Part shown: positions 55,401 through 63,201 of the stretch, piece by piece
Layout of the letters: every line of letters begins with the position of its first letter
Position numbering within the stretch: the stretch's first letter is position 1
Assembly: GCA_013397935.1 (NCBI GenBank)
Contig: VZRN01006383.1
Coordinates: 230,600 to 294,599, forward strand
Length of the DNA stretch: 64,000 nt
Source: Dasyornis broadbenti
Lineage: Eukaryota > Chordata > Aves > Passeriformes > Dasyornithidae
Reading direction: 5' to 3'
Position numbers and translations under genes: made by a program
Notes under the pieces: generated by a model
Database searches by the model: none
What the model was told of the DNA's origin: nothing
The model's input: the letters and a program-made list of their open reading frames with translations, nothing else

Positions 55401-58400
55401 ACACCTTAAAAACAACCAACCAAAACAGCCAACCCCCAAAACCCAACTAAAACCAATAAAAAACAGCCAACCAAAAAAACCCACAAAAAACCCCAAACAA
55501 AACTCAACCAGAATCAAACACATGTGTAACTCTGAGTCTTTCAAAGAATTCTTAGAAAAGGTTGTAAGACCTGGCTTAGGTTAAGCAGGTGCTCTTTAAA
55601 GTTTTCAAGTGTCACTGAGAAAAGGAATAGCCAGTGCTGCTTTCACAGACACAAAATGTTTAACTATTCATCTTAAAAAACAATTCCAATTAATAGGCAA
55701 TAATTATGTAGCATCCAGAAGAATGAGAAGCACTCTACATAAAGGCACACAGGTCACTGTACCCCTAAACTCACACGACATAAAGGAACCTAAGACACCA
55801 ATACCACTCTTGGGCCTGCGTGACTGGTCCTGGTGCACACACACAAAACCCTAAGTGGAGACCTCGTGCAGGTGTCTGAATTTTACAAATGCTTCCCACA
55901 CGGCACATTTGGTCTGCTTCTTTTAAGATAACTGATAAAAACACTGAGATTGTCAAGACAAGCTAGGAACCCTAGTACCATCCAAGCCTCAAAAGCTTTC
56001 TGAATAAAGCTATCAAATGTTACAGAGAACGCCAAAGTTTGGCACCAAGGACTGAAAGGCTGAAGTCTACATCAACTCGTCTCAGTAGCCCTACAGCAGA
56101 TATCAGTTTTGTGAAAACCAGAAAGTCTATAAATGTTAATGAAAACTGGGGAACTGGCTCATGTTCACGAAATACAAAGGAACTACATTGTTTAGCCTGA
56201 GCAGTAAAAGAGCCAATACCACTCTCAAACAACAGAACACTCTGGATTTAAACCTTCCTTTTATCTGACTCAGGATAATTCCATTTCAACATCAAGTCAA
56301 GCTGAAGTGTAAGACAAGGTAATAAGGAATCAATTTTGAGGTATGCATACTATGAGCGATCATTTCAAACATAGCTTGCAATATGTCAGTTTAGAGAAAG
56401 CAACAAAATCTCAACATACCTTAAAGATTTTTAAAAATTACACTAAATCTCAGTTATGCTTCATTAAATTGTTCTGATTCAAGAATTCTTTTTCAGTCAT
56501 TCAATAAACAATCCAGTACCATTCCATTGCCATTATTTATATAATCATAAAGTCTCAAAATACTCACAGGCTTTAAAATCAGTATTTAAACCATAGAATA
56601 CTAGTCACTACCCTATTTAGGAAACATTTAAATACACTTCTAACACCATATGTCTGATGAAGGCACTATTCAAATGATTACCTTATATAACGTTTCTGAT
56701 CATGCAATGTTGACGGAGTTTCAAGCAGCTTATCCAACAAAAGTTCTCGTAAAGCTTCAATTCTGGTTTCAACTTCCGCATAATCTAGGCATAAGGAGCA
56801 GAAATAAATCCAATGTGTCCTTCAGTAGTGTTATGAACTGAAAATTATGTTATTTTCCTAGGGTATCAGACACTTCTGGATTTAATGTGGAAATCAATAC
56901 AAACCATTTTATAACAAGCCACATCTGAAAATTTTCTAAATGACAGTTTTGCAAAACCAGAGAATTAGACTTTTAAGTCTTTCCAACAATATGTGAGAAA
57001 GATACTCAAAGTCACATTTTAATTACTGTAATCTTTTTTTATGTCCAGTAATACCAAGCCTGAATAAATAAATAAAATTGGCTGTGATTTCACATTTTGT
57101 AGTATGTACCTCACCAAGAAAACTTGCCAGAAACATTGCCTAGAGTACTTGGCTCCTATAAATCCTTAATTTGTATGGATGAAAATCTGTATCAAACCCA
57201 CATAAAGCTCTTTGGTCTCCTATGTGCTTTTGAGATTTCAAGTTAAAAAAAAAACCCAAACCATTAAATAACAGAACCCATATCTTACATTTTTTGAACA
57301 CTTGAACCTCTGTCTTTCCAAAGAGGGACTTGGCTTTCTCGTAGTCATTAATAACCACATCATAATCGCCCTTAAAAACAAAACCAAGCATTTACATTTG
57401 TCAAGAAACAGACTAATGTCAACATGCCACTTTCAACAAATAGAAAATTATTTTTAAAGGATTATACCTTCTGGATATTTCTTTCAATATTTAAGGGAAG
57501 ATTGAAAAGAAATTTAAAGCGCTGAAGAACATTAAGCGCATTTCTCGTTGAATCAGCTTTGTCCTTGCGACCCAGCACTTCTTGAAATAATGTATCTGCT
57601 GTGTTACTGGCTCCTGTTTCAAAAAGGGTGACAGTAAGAAAAAGTAGAGAAAGTAATCAGTTGAAATCACAAACAGATTTTCTTCATTTTAATGAGTTAT
57701 TCAAGGTTTTTTTAGAGCAAATGAGTAATTATTGTTGATTTTCATACTTTTTTGTTCAACTGTGTTAACATTTTACAACTGCTGAAATTCTATTTCAAAG
57801 TGAATCACTTAGCATTTTAATGTGGTAAGACTCCTGTGCGATTAAAAACAATCACTCTTTCCTATTTCAAATGCTTAGCTTTGCTTCAGATATTTTATAG
57901 TTTGCTTTGGCTGCAGATGTACATTTTACAAGCAAATTATGCATCTTAGGATACAGAAAAAGTCATAGAAAGTTTTATATTTAAAAAAAGCATAATTTAA
58001 TTTTGATAATTAATGTCAGAGCTTCTAAAGCTAACACTGGGTTTTGCAAACAATTTTTTTTATGTTTTCAAGTAAACTCTTAAAAAGATTAACAATATTT
58101 GAGTCACTTAAAATACCAATGGTTAGGACAAAGACAATGTCATGACTAAAAATGTCTAACTAGCTGGTCACTGTAACAGAATGAATACAAATTGTCTTCA
58201 CATTGCATTAAAAGTCTTACTGGCTTCATCATACACAGGATCAAGCCTTGGTCAACAATTTCATGTATTTAAGTCTCTACACTATCAACGAATACTCTTC
58301 AATAAATACATTAAATATAGCCTTAAAACTTTTTCTATCCAAACTCAAAAGCATTGTATTTTCTAATAAAGATTGTTTCCTAACACAGAATAATAAAATT

Positions 58401-61400
58401 TCATTTATAGTAGAGAAGACTTACACTGCATGAAAATATCTGCATTTTTCAACTTATGACTTACTTTTAATTAACAAAAAAAAAAAAAAATGAAACTGTT
58501 TTAACCTTTTTGATCATTGCATGTAGAAGTTTCTACATTATCTGGTCTAGTGACTATACTTTAAGCAAAGATGAAAAAAATTACATCAGTCTCGCTGGGT
58601 GGCTTGCATGCCATTTTCTCCAGTCAACACTGTGGGTGGTCTGCTCATGTTAAAAGTAGTCTTTGTAAAATAATTGTTATATCTAAATAATGTTTAAACT
58701 TTGTTGAAATTTTGAAGCCTGATGTAAAAAAAGGTTTGTCAGGACATCTATTTCCACCACATACTATTCAGCATAGAATACTTTAATCCATTAAGGAGAA
58801 ATGCACAATGAAAACAGTTAGCTGGACATTTAAATACAGATCACTGCTAAAGTATGATTTTTCTCAAGGTTATAAGAAATGATTGTTTTGTAAATCCTTC
58901 TAGTAAGTAACACTTTGTTTCTTTGAATTCATATGTTTCTTGTCCATTCTTTTAACAGCCCAGAAGCAATGTACTGTACCTGGGAACCGAAGTTATATCC
59001 ATGATTTTTTCTTTTTTTTTTTATTCAATAGAAATATTTTTTAAAAGGTAATTGACAACTGCAGGAAGATCACAGTGATTTCTATCTTCATCTCTTTATG
59101 AATTAACTTGCTGTACAAATCCTCAATTCAGGTAAATAATTCTACTTTTTTTTCTAACACTACTTTTTCTCTTTAATAAAGAAATTGAAATACATCAAAT
59201 TACTTTATTAATGTCTTAATGAAAGTCAATACTTCATGCAAAACAGGTCTATCTTTCTAGAATTAAAATACTGTAACATTTCTTCCCTCTTCATCCCTCT
59301 AAACCCTTTCTACACTAACAATCTTTATCTCTTGATTACTGATGAACAATCCGTGGATAATTTCAGGTCTTACATTGACTATGTTTTCAAAATAGATGAT
59401 TCATCTACAGTGAGTGAATTTTTTACTGCAAAATAAATCTCTAGTTATCCAACAGTTCTCTGTCATACAGCCTGACAAAAACACTACATAATGGAAATTG
59501 ATTGATCTCCTTTAATATAGAATTCTTCATTAAATTCATTATAGGACACCAGATGTTTTTAATAATATAAATTTAACACTTGTTTAGCAATTAAATTTAG
59601 CAAAACCTCCAACCATCTATAATTTCACCTAAAGGACCAAACTTTTCTTCTACTATCCCATGCCATTTCAATTCAATAATTTAGAACCCTCTTAACACAC
59701 ATCCCGATGCTGTGGAAAACATCCTCATTGTTAAGGGTTTGCAACCAAGCTCACACAACAGCAGTTGTCTCTCAAAGCATGCACCTAGAGTCCATAAAAT
59801 GCGAAATTCAACTAAAGAATTGAAGTAATTTTTGAAAGCAGTCCCTGTTACTCATGGATTATGGAAGCTTTTCAATGGTCAGACAAGAAACAAAGCTTTG
59901 ATCCTAAACTACTTTACATAATATTATTTACTCTTTTTAAATCCTTGTATTCCTACTTCCCTGCCTCCCATCCATCATGACTTGCAAAGCATCGTGAGGA
60001 AAAGCAGCCAATTCTTTTCATAGCAGAGCCAAACTTAAAACCACTCTGAAGTGTCTGGCACAAGTTCCTTTACAGACCCAGCTTGAAAAAGACAGTTTGC
60101 ATTGTCTACACACAGAGTTCAGCTACCATGTATCAAATGAAACAGTAATTATATATTATAGGTAAATTTGTCTTATATTAGTGCATATAGGAAAATATCA
60201 CAGACCTAAATTTTTGCTTTTCTATTTAAAATCTGTCACATGATCTTGTACAAGGGAAAGTGTTCTCCAAGGAATCTGTGCTTGGTGTATGACATGGCAT
60301 AAATATAGAGCACTGAGGGTTGCACTGGAAAATTTCAGCAAATGCTTCTTTTTCTCCTACCCTGGATGTACCAAATACTCTGCACACATAGACACACGCT
60401 ATAGTCTTTATATAAAGGTGTGAGGTTTTATGTGGTGTTCTTTGGTGATTTTTAAATTTTTGGCAATTTGTTTTTTTCATTTCAGGCATCAAGATGAGGG
60501 AATAACAATGTTCAAACTACACCTTCATTGCAAGCATTAATGAATCCCTACTGAAGAGATCTAGAGCTGTTCACAAAACCCCCTGCGTTCTTTGTGCTCC
60601 CCACACAAACACACATACAGTCACTGCTTTCTTCATACAAGAGAAGAAAAACAGTCAACTTCCATGTCACTTTCTTGATTTCATAAAACACACTCAGACT
60701 TTCCAACACTGAGTCAGCTATCTGCATGTCATTCCTGCTTATTGATACAGCACTAAGGGAAACATCCCTTCCTCTGTGAAAAAAATCACAATGAAACAAA
60801 GTAAAATTATCTTGGCAGAAGTCCCAGAATAAAAAAAAAAAAAAAGAGTAACTTTTTTGATCTGATGAAACACACACCGAACTGCAGCAAATTCAAGCCA
60901 TCTCTCTCAATGCAAGCTTACAGCTAATTCGGATAAAGAGAAAACAAAGTACTGACAGCTCTTCAAAGTTTCTAGAGAGAATGCTCATGCCAAATAGTCT
61001 AAATGCCAGCACATTAAGTGGAAAAGATCCTGTCAATAGACCTTGTTATTGCAGACAGTTTATAATTGGGTTTTTTTCAGCTTTTACTTGAACATATTAC
61101 AATCCCGGTATTTAGCTCTGCTCATCCTTCTACAGTTCTATTTGTCTGTATAGTTCCTCTGTTTTCTTTGTCCACACAAAATTGAGATGCCACCAAAATT
61201 AATTAATATAGAACATCTTTGTTTTGATATTTATTTGCTTTGTTATCACACCCTTGAACCACTATCACCAAACAGGGAAGGGCACGAGAGACTGTACTGT
61301 TTTCTACTTTCTACAATATTCCTCGGAAAATATTAAAGCTTGTTAGAAAGTCCAAAGTCCATAAATAGTTGCTGCTGGAAGGACAAAACTTACTGTTCAG

Positions 61401-61474
61401 TACATTCTCCAGTTTTTGCGTCATGGATCCTTCTACTTTTTCCGTTCCATCCGCTTCCAGTTTTTGATGGATTG
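16308..61474 (-). CDS. EXOC2: EXOC2 (Sec5) exocyst subunit, partial gene: 17 internal coding exons
   Basis: Sec5 is one of the eight subunits of the exocyst (Sec3, Sec5, Sec6, Sec8, Sec10, Sec15, Exo70, Exo84), which tethers secretory vesicles to the plasma membrane. In vertebrates its N-terminal TIG/IPT domain binds Ral GTPases; that part lies outside this window. What is seen: 17 minus-strand segments flanked by splice sites (16 with GT donors, one with GC, all with AG acceptors). They join into one open frame of 1,725 nt with consistent phases. The translation follows vertebrate EXOC2 as I remember it, for example [51 protein letters not shown] and [15 protein letters not shown]. It covers about residues 221-796: the end of the N-terminal coiled region and most of the helical-bundle rod. 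There is no frameshift or premature stop, so the gene looks functional. The start codon, stop codon, promoter and UTRs are not in the window. Identity is near certain; exact orthologue numbering is from memory. Confidence 0.97.
16450..20311 (-). other. EXOC2: EXOC2 intron between exons 16 and 17
   Basis: 3,862 bp, GT-AG. It contains a CA microsatellite at 17381-17403 and a compositionally richer block around 19190-19440 (see findings). No gene or recognisable transposon otherwise. Confidence 0.9.
17381..17403. repeat. (CG)2(CA)7 then TATAT microsatellite
   Basis: CGCG followed by seven CA units and TATAT. It is a short dinucleotide repeat likely to be length-polymorphic. Confidence 0.9.
20312..20428 (-). 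CDS. EXOC2: EXOC2 exon 16 of window (about residues 710-748)
   Basis: 117 nt, phase 0 at both ends. The acceptor is AATTTTCAG/GAGCAG and the donor is ACTCAA/GTAAGT. It encodes [20 protein letters not shown] and [19 protein letters not shown]. This is one of the most conserved parts of vertebrate Sec5. Confidence 0.98.
20429..22302 (-). other. EXOC2: EXOC2 intron between exons 15 and 16
   Basis: 1,874 bp, GT-AG. It holds a T tract near 21419-21432. I see no other feature. Confidence 0.9.
22303..22369 (-). CDS. EXOC2: EXOC2 exon 15 of window (about residues 687-709)
   Basis: 67 nt. The acceptor is ATTCCTAG/TCTTTC and the donor is TCTTCA/GTAAGT. It completes the His codon and encodes [20 protein letters not shown] then SS. 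The conserved core [15 protein letters not shown] identifies it. The C-terminal few residues (ESSLSS) differ from human and look like a tolerant loop. Confidence 0.96.
22370..23262 (-). other. EXOC2: EXOC2 intron between exons 14 and 15
   Basis: 893 bp, GT-AG. Nothing recognisable inside. Confidence 0.9.
23263..23324 (-). CDS. EXOC2: EXOC2 exon 14 of window (about residues 667-687)
   Basis: 62 nt. The acceptor is TTTCCTAG/GGCTTT and the donor is TCACA/GTAAGT. It encodes [20 protein letters not shown] plus two bases of a His codon. It aligns with the human [20 protein letters not shown] segment; several positions differ. Confidence 0.95.
23325..24186 (-). other. EXOC2: EXOC2 intron between exons 13 and 14
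   Basis: 862 bp, GT-AG. Nothing recognisable inside. Confidence 0.9.
24187..24246 (-). CDS. EXOC2: EXOC2 exon 13 of window (about residues 647-666)
   Basis: 60 nt, phase 0 at both ends. The acceptor is GCATCCTCAG/GTTTTC and the donor is ATGCAG/GTAACT. It encodes exactly [20 protein letters not shown]. Its skipping would be frame-neutral. Confidence 0.96.
24247..25175 (-). other. EXOC2: EXOC2 intron between exons 12 and 13
   Basis: 929 bp, GT-AG. Nothing recognisable inside. Confidence 0.9.
25176..25256 (-). CDS. EXOC2: EXOC2 exon 12 of window (about residues 620-646)
   Basis: 81 nt, phase 0 at both ends. The acceptor is GACTTTCAG/CCATCC and the donor is CCAGT/GTAAGT. It encodes [20 protein letters not shown] and CKPGEAS, matching the vertebrate segment around FEQCIV..LQSLK..L.CKPGEAS. 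Confidence 0.96.
25383..25407. repeat. poly-A tract ending in a single N
   Basis: A24 followed by one undetermined base at 25407. The N probably marks a homopolymer the assembler could not resolve. True length is uncertain. Confidence 0.85.
27859..27999. repeat. Duplicated A-rich block around a single N
   Basis: The pattern poly-A, CC, A14, CCCC, A-rich occurs twice, with the CCCC at 27901 and at 27992 (91 bp apart) and a single N at 27923 between them. The 16 nt after each A14-CCCC agree at about 13 positions. The Phe-rich and Lys-rich open frames across it are artefacts of the homopolymers. It may be a true tandem duplication or two unmerged contig ends. Confidence 0.8.
28044..28105 (-). 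CDS. EXOC2: EXOC2 exon 11 of window (about residues 599-619)
   Basis: 62 nt, too short to stand out as an open frame. The acceptor is GTCTTACAG/ATATAA and the donor is TTG/GTGGGT. It encodes a split Asp codon and then [21 protein letters not shown] found it by expecting this conserved segment between exons 10 and 12. A long A-rich tract (U-rich in the transcript) begins about 45 nt past its donor. Confidence 0.96.
28106..31677 (-). other. EXOC2: EXOC2 intron between exons 10 and 11
   Basis: 3,572 bp, GT-AG. Short A runs occur at about 29859-29871 and 30492-30503. No gene or transposon is recognised. Confidence 0.9.
31678..31799 (-). CDS. EXOC2: EXOC2 exon 10 of window (about residues 558-599)
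   Basis: 122 nt. The acceptor is GCTTTCCAG/GCTTAG and the donor is GAAG/GTAATA. It encodes [20 protein letters not shown] and [20 protein letters not shown], followed by the first base of an acidic residue that exon 11 completes as Asp. Confidence 0.97.
31800..34653 (-). other. EXOC2: EXOC2 intron between exons 9 and 10
   Basis: 2,854 bp, GT-AG. It contains the small near-repeat at 32906-32960. Nothing else is recognised. Confidence 0.9.
32906..32960 (+). repeat. Two-copy 18-bp near-repeat, 37 bp apart
   Basis: CTGTGTGATACATACAAA (32906-32923) and CTGTGTGATACACACAAA (32943-32960) differ at one base. A third partial GTGTGATACC lies between them (32931-32940). It is probably a decayed minisatellite. 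Confidence 0.75.
34654..34811 (-). CDS. EXOC2: EXOC2 exon 9 of window (about residues 506-558)
   Basis: 158 nt. The acceptor is CTGATGCAG/AAAATG and the donor is GTAAG/GTAAAT. It encodes [20 protein letters not shown], then [20 protein letters not shown], then [12 protein letters not shown], ending in a split Arg codon. It is separated from exon 8 by only 255 bp. Confidence 0.97.
35067..35135 (-). CDS. EXOC2: EXOC2 exon 8 of window (about residues 483-505)
   Basis: 69 nt, phase 0 at both ends. The acceptor is CACAAG/ACTGCT and the donor is TTCAAG/GTAAGT, a consensus site. It encodes [20 protein letters not shown] and DFK, a strongly basic and hydrophilic helix. Because it is symmetric, skipping it would keep the frame. 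It appears one Lys longer than the human sequence I recall (SKKN rather than SKN). Confidence 0.96.
35136..38480 (-). other. EXOC2: EXOC2 intron between exons 7 and 8
   Basis: 3,345 bp, GT-AG. It holds the two longest open frames of the window (35323-35766 minus, 36904-37317 plus), both judged to be chance, plus a T tract near 36346-36359 and a CA repeat at 38291-38304. Confidence 0.88.
38291..38304. repeat. (CA)7 microsatellite
   Basis: Seven CA units preceded by CATA and followed by AAAGCC. Short and simple. Confidence 0.85.
38481..38605 (-). CDS. EXOC2: EXOC2 exon 7 of window (about residues 441-482)
   Basis: 125 nt. The acceptor is CTTTTAG/CTTGGC and the donor is GTGAG/GTATGG. It encodes [20 protein letters not shown] and [20 protein letters not shown] plus E, ending on a whole codon. 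The hydrophobic helical core FVEKLTKLV...LPNFWKLW is characteristic of Sec5. Confidence 0.97.
38606..41777 (-). other. EXOC2: EXOC2 intron between exons 6 and 7
   Basis: 3,172 bp, GT-AG. It contains the perfect palindrome at 39754-39787. No gene or recognisable transposon. Confidence 0.9.
39754..39787. repeat. Perfect inverted repeat: 15-bp stem, 4-nt loop
   Basis: The left arm AGCCTCTTTCCAGAC (39754-39768) is the exact reverse complement of GTCTGGAAAGAGGCT (39773-39787), with TCTG between. All 15 pairs are Watson-Crick. Outside the arms pairing stops (A against C). The stem is too short for a typical microRNA precursor. Confidence 0.95.
41778..41906 (-). CDS. EXOC2: EXOC2 exon 6 of window (about residues 398-441), Ser-rich linker
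   Basis: 129 nt. The acceptor is CTTCTTCAG/GCAATG and the donor is GATA/GTAGGC. It encodes [20 protein letters not shown], then [20 protein letters not shown], then DD, ending with one base of a Thr codon. The stretch is rich in Ser, Gly and charged residues and lacks a clear helix pattern, so it is probably a flexible, phosphorylatable loop (for example around KRGSSF). Compared with human from memory it has one extra Ser in LSSQS. Confidence 0.96.
42781..43025 (-). mobile_element. CR1 LINE 3'-end fragment, 5'-truncated
   Basis: About 245 bp matching the 3' end of avian CR1 elements read in reverse: ATTCATAGACATATAGAACA, then GCCCAGGCTGGAAAAGATCT, then a segment with GACCATCTGGTCCAAGC and GATGAAACCTCCCCTGG. 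The ATTCATAGA end is the degenerate 3' terminal repeat of CR1, so the element lies on the minus strand, the same direction as EXOC2. 5' truncation is normal for CR1. There is no reverse-transcriptase open frame. Subfamily is not assigned. Confidence 0.9.
45314..45781 (-). pseudogene. Candidate 3'-UTR-only processed retrocopy of an unidentified mRNA
   Basis: Read on the minus strand, the segment ends with AATAAA (45346-45341), nine intervening bases and then A18 (45331-45314), the arrangement of a polyadenylated mRNA end. Flanks look like a target-site duplication: CTGCTTTAATTTTC (45300-45313) and CTGCTTTACTTTC (45782-45794), which differ by one indel and one substitution. The body is AT-rich with scattered CpGs, like a 3' UTR, and has no long open frame. 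Its 5' truncation would explain the missing coding part. The source gene is not recognised. Alternatively it is a chance A tract in intron. Confidence 0.45.
45341..45346 (-). terminator. AATAAA polyadenylation signal of the candidate retrocopy
   Basis: TTTATT on the plus strand, giving AATAAA in the minus orientation, about 10 nt before the A tract. It lies in the same direction as EXOC2 and so could also act as a cryptic intronic polyadenylation site. Confidence 0.5.
47875..47903. repeat. (AAT)n microsatellite
   Basis: Eight or so ATA/AAT units followed by an A-rich run. Simple repeat. Confidence 0.9.
53521..53532. repeat. (AT)6 microsatellite near the GC donor
   Basis: Six AT units lying 29-40 nt inside the intron that starts with GC after exon 5. 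Short. Confidence 0.85.
53562..53680 (-). CDS. EXOC2: EXOC2 exon 5 of window (about residues 358-398), GC donor
   Basis: 119 nt. The acceptor is ATTTTACAG/ATATCT. It encodes [20 protein letters not shown] and [19 protein letters not shown] plus the first G of a Gly codon. The 3' boundary that restores the frame into exon 6 (Gly-Asn, as in other vertebrates) is AAAAAG/GCAAGG, a GC donor instead of GT. The nearest downstream GT would add 19 nt and break the frame. Confidence 0.95.
53681..56681 (-). other. EXOC2: EXOC2 intron between exons 4 and 5
   Basis: 3,001 bp, GT-AG. It contains a T/G-rich tract near 54196-54240 and an A/C-rich low-complexity tract at 55404-55515. Nothing else is recognised. 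Confidence 0.9.
55404..55515. repeat. A/C-rich low-complexity tract
   Basis: About 110 bp nearly free of G and T on the plus strand, with recurring CCAACCAAAA, CAGCCAACC and AAAACCC motifs (for example ACAGCCAACC twice). In the EXOC2 transcript it is a long U/G-rich run. Confidence 0.8.
56682..56784 (-). CDS. EXOC2: EXOC2 exon 4 of window (about residues 324-358)
   Basis: 103 nt. The acceptor is TATGCCTAG/ATTATG and the donor is ATAAG/GTAATC. It encodes [20 protein letters not shown] and [13 protein letters not shown], with a split Tyr codon before and a split Arg codon after. This is a helical segment of the rod. Confidence 0.97.
56785..57288 (-). other. EXOC2: EXOC2 intron between exons 3 and 4
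   Basis: 504 bp, GT-AG. Nothing recognisable inside. Confidence 0.92.
57289..57370 (-). CDS. EXOC2: EXOC2 exon 3 of window (about residues 297-324)
   Basis: 82 nt. The acceptor is TTTTTAAG/GGCGAT and the donor is AAAT/GTAAGA. It encodes [20 protein letters not shown] and EVQVFKK plus the first base of a Tyr codon. The segment is highly conserved and matches the vertebrate protein residue for residue as far as I recall. Confidence 0.97.
57371..57467 (-). other. EXOC2: 97-bp EXOC2 intron between exons 2 and 3
   Basis: Donor GTATAA, acceptor GTTTTGTTTTTAAG. It is close to the lower length limit for vertebrate introns in a gene whose other introns here run from 255 bp to over 16 kb. The flanking exons join exactly between IQK and GDYD. 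Confidence 0.93.
57468..57613 (-). CDS. EXOC2: EXOC2 exon 2 of window (about residues 248-296)
   Basis: 146 nt. The acceptor is TTGAAACAG/GAGCC and the donor is AAG/GTATAA. It encodes [20 protein letters not shown], then [20 protein letters not shown], then NIERNIQK, ending on a complete codon. This is part of the conserved Sec5 N-terminal helical segment. A 97-bp intron follows. Confidence 0.97.
57614..61393 (-). other. EXOC2: EXOC2 intron between exons 1 and 2
   Basis: 3,780 bp, GT-AG. Short A or T runs occur at about 58476-58490, 59011-59022 and 60829-60844. No gene or transposon is recognised. Confidence 0.9.
61394..61474 (-). CDS. EXOC2: EXOC2 exon 1 of window (about residues 221-248)
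   Basis: 81 nt. The acceptor reads TTTATTCCAG before CAATCC and the donor is A/GTAAGT. It encodes the second and third bases of an Ala codon, then [20 protein letters not shown] and LENVLN, and ends with the first base of an Arg codon completed by the next exon. It lies at the end of the charged N-terminal coiled region of Sec5. The preceding exon is not in the window. Confidence 0.96.
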
Positions 61475-63159
61475 CTGGAATAAAGTGTCTAGTTAAAATG
61501 CAGAACATTTTAATAGGTGGGAACACATTACATCAAAGTGACACTTTTAAACATTTTTGAAATTAAAAATAAAGTGTTATTTTTCTTTTTAGACACAAAA
61601 AAATACAAACATGCTTCATGGCAGCAGGGTCTAGTGGAGGACAGGGCTTAGAGCCAGACATTGCAGAATTTTAACCATTACTGTGACATAGACTTCCTGC
61701 ATCTTCTTGAACAAGATAGTAATGCTTAAGGAAAAAACCCACAAACATGTGGACAGAATAATCTATTAGCCATTACAATCTAAATTAGCCATCTTGTACA
61801 GGTATTAATTAAAATTTCTATTTTGAAAACTACCATTTAAACATATAATACTTCTGCTTTGTAAGTCAGTGATGTCACCAAGAAGAAATTACAAATAATT
61901 AATGCATAGAAAGAGAGTCACTGGGAATTTGGATGATCCCAAAATCAACTGCTAGAACATTCCCCCATCACTTCTTTTCTTCTGTAAGAAGGCACTCTTA
62001 AAACACAATTTAAGAGTTTCTTTGAGCATTAACCATTATCACAATGTTTCTATGTAATTTTGCTCAAAACAACAGGAAAGCAGAGGGGAGGTTGCTTTAT
62101 TTTTTTCAAGATGCTATTTTTCTCCTGTCCTAAAATGCCAAAATGTCCAATTCTTATTTCTATGTGATATTACTAATGGATGTGGAAATGCATAGTATCA
62201 GCACTAATTTGTTCTTTTACTATAACTTACTATAAGTTCTTTTTCAAGGAGGGGGAGATTTAACAGCACAGCTCAATGACACTATCTTAATCACAAAATA
62301 TGAACAATTAATGCAGTGCAGACAGTCCTTTCTTCTACTTCCCCTTTGTCACACAGCCCTTCTTCCCTCTTCTACTGTTCAGCACAACCAGCACAAACCA
62401 GTATTTATTTTTTTTTTTTTTAAAGGTATAATTCTTGCATATATGTAGCACACATAAAATACAATTTTCCTTTCAAATTTTTAATCTGTTAACCTATGTA
62501 AAATCTGCTCAATCAAATAGCCATCAGCTCCTATTGCTTGAGATAAATTTGAGGCTTAAAAAAGCCTCCTACTGCCTTCTGCTGGTTTTTAGTAGAATGG
62601 AGTGAAGCTAAGCTACTGTGAAAACAGTGATGTCCAGTGCTTTGAGGAAAGCAAGTAATGATATATTTTTAGTTAAAAACACAGTTCTGAAACCAACCTC
62701 TCAATTGTCCCAGTTTATCTTGCTCTAGTGTGCATAGCAGAGCAACCTGAGCCCCTCAACTGGATTCTTTTAAAGTGAAACAACATTAGAAGAAGCACTT
62801 CAAGACTATACGTGATGTGCTGAAAAGAGATACCTGGAATTCAACCTCCGGGTGAGACTTGAACTAGGTCTGAAATATTGTCATAAACTGCACATACTGT
62901 GCGCACAGAGATGTCATTGCCAACTGGTTTCCTCTACAGCGCCATCCCTACTTGCCCATGCCATGTAGATGCAAACTAACAAGTGCACAAGGACAAAAAC
63001 TACCTTTAGTAAACACAGCCCTGTGGCCTCAGTCCTACTGTGAGGAGTGAGCAAAGGTAGCTATTCTGAAACAGGATGGCCCTTTATAGTCTCCAACCTC
63101 TTTCAAAGGAGGAATTTTCATTGGGGAGAGATAGAGGAGACAGGTGAACAATGCCAGTG

Positions 63160-63201
<42 letters not shown>

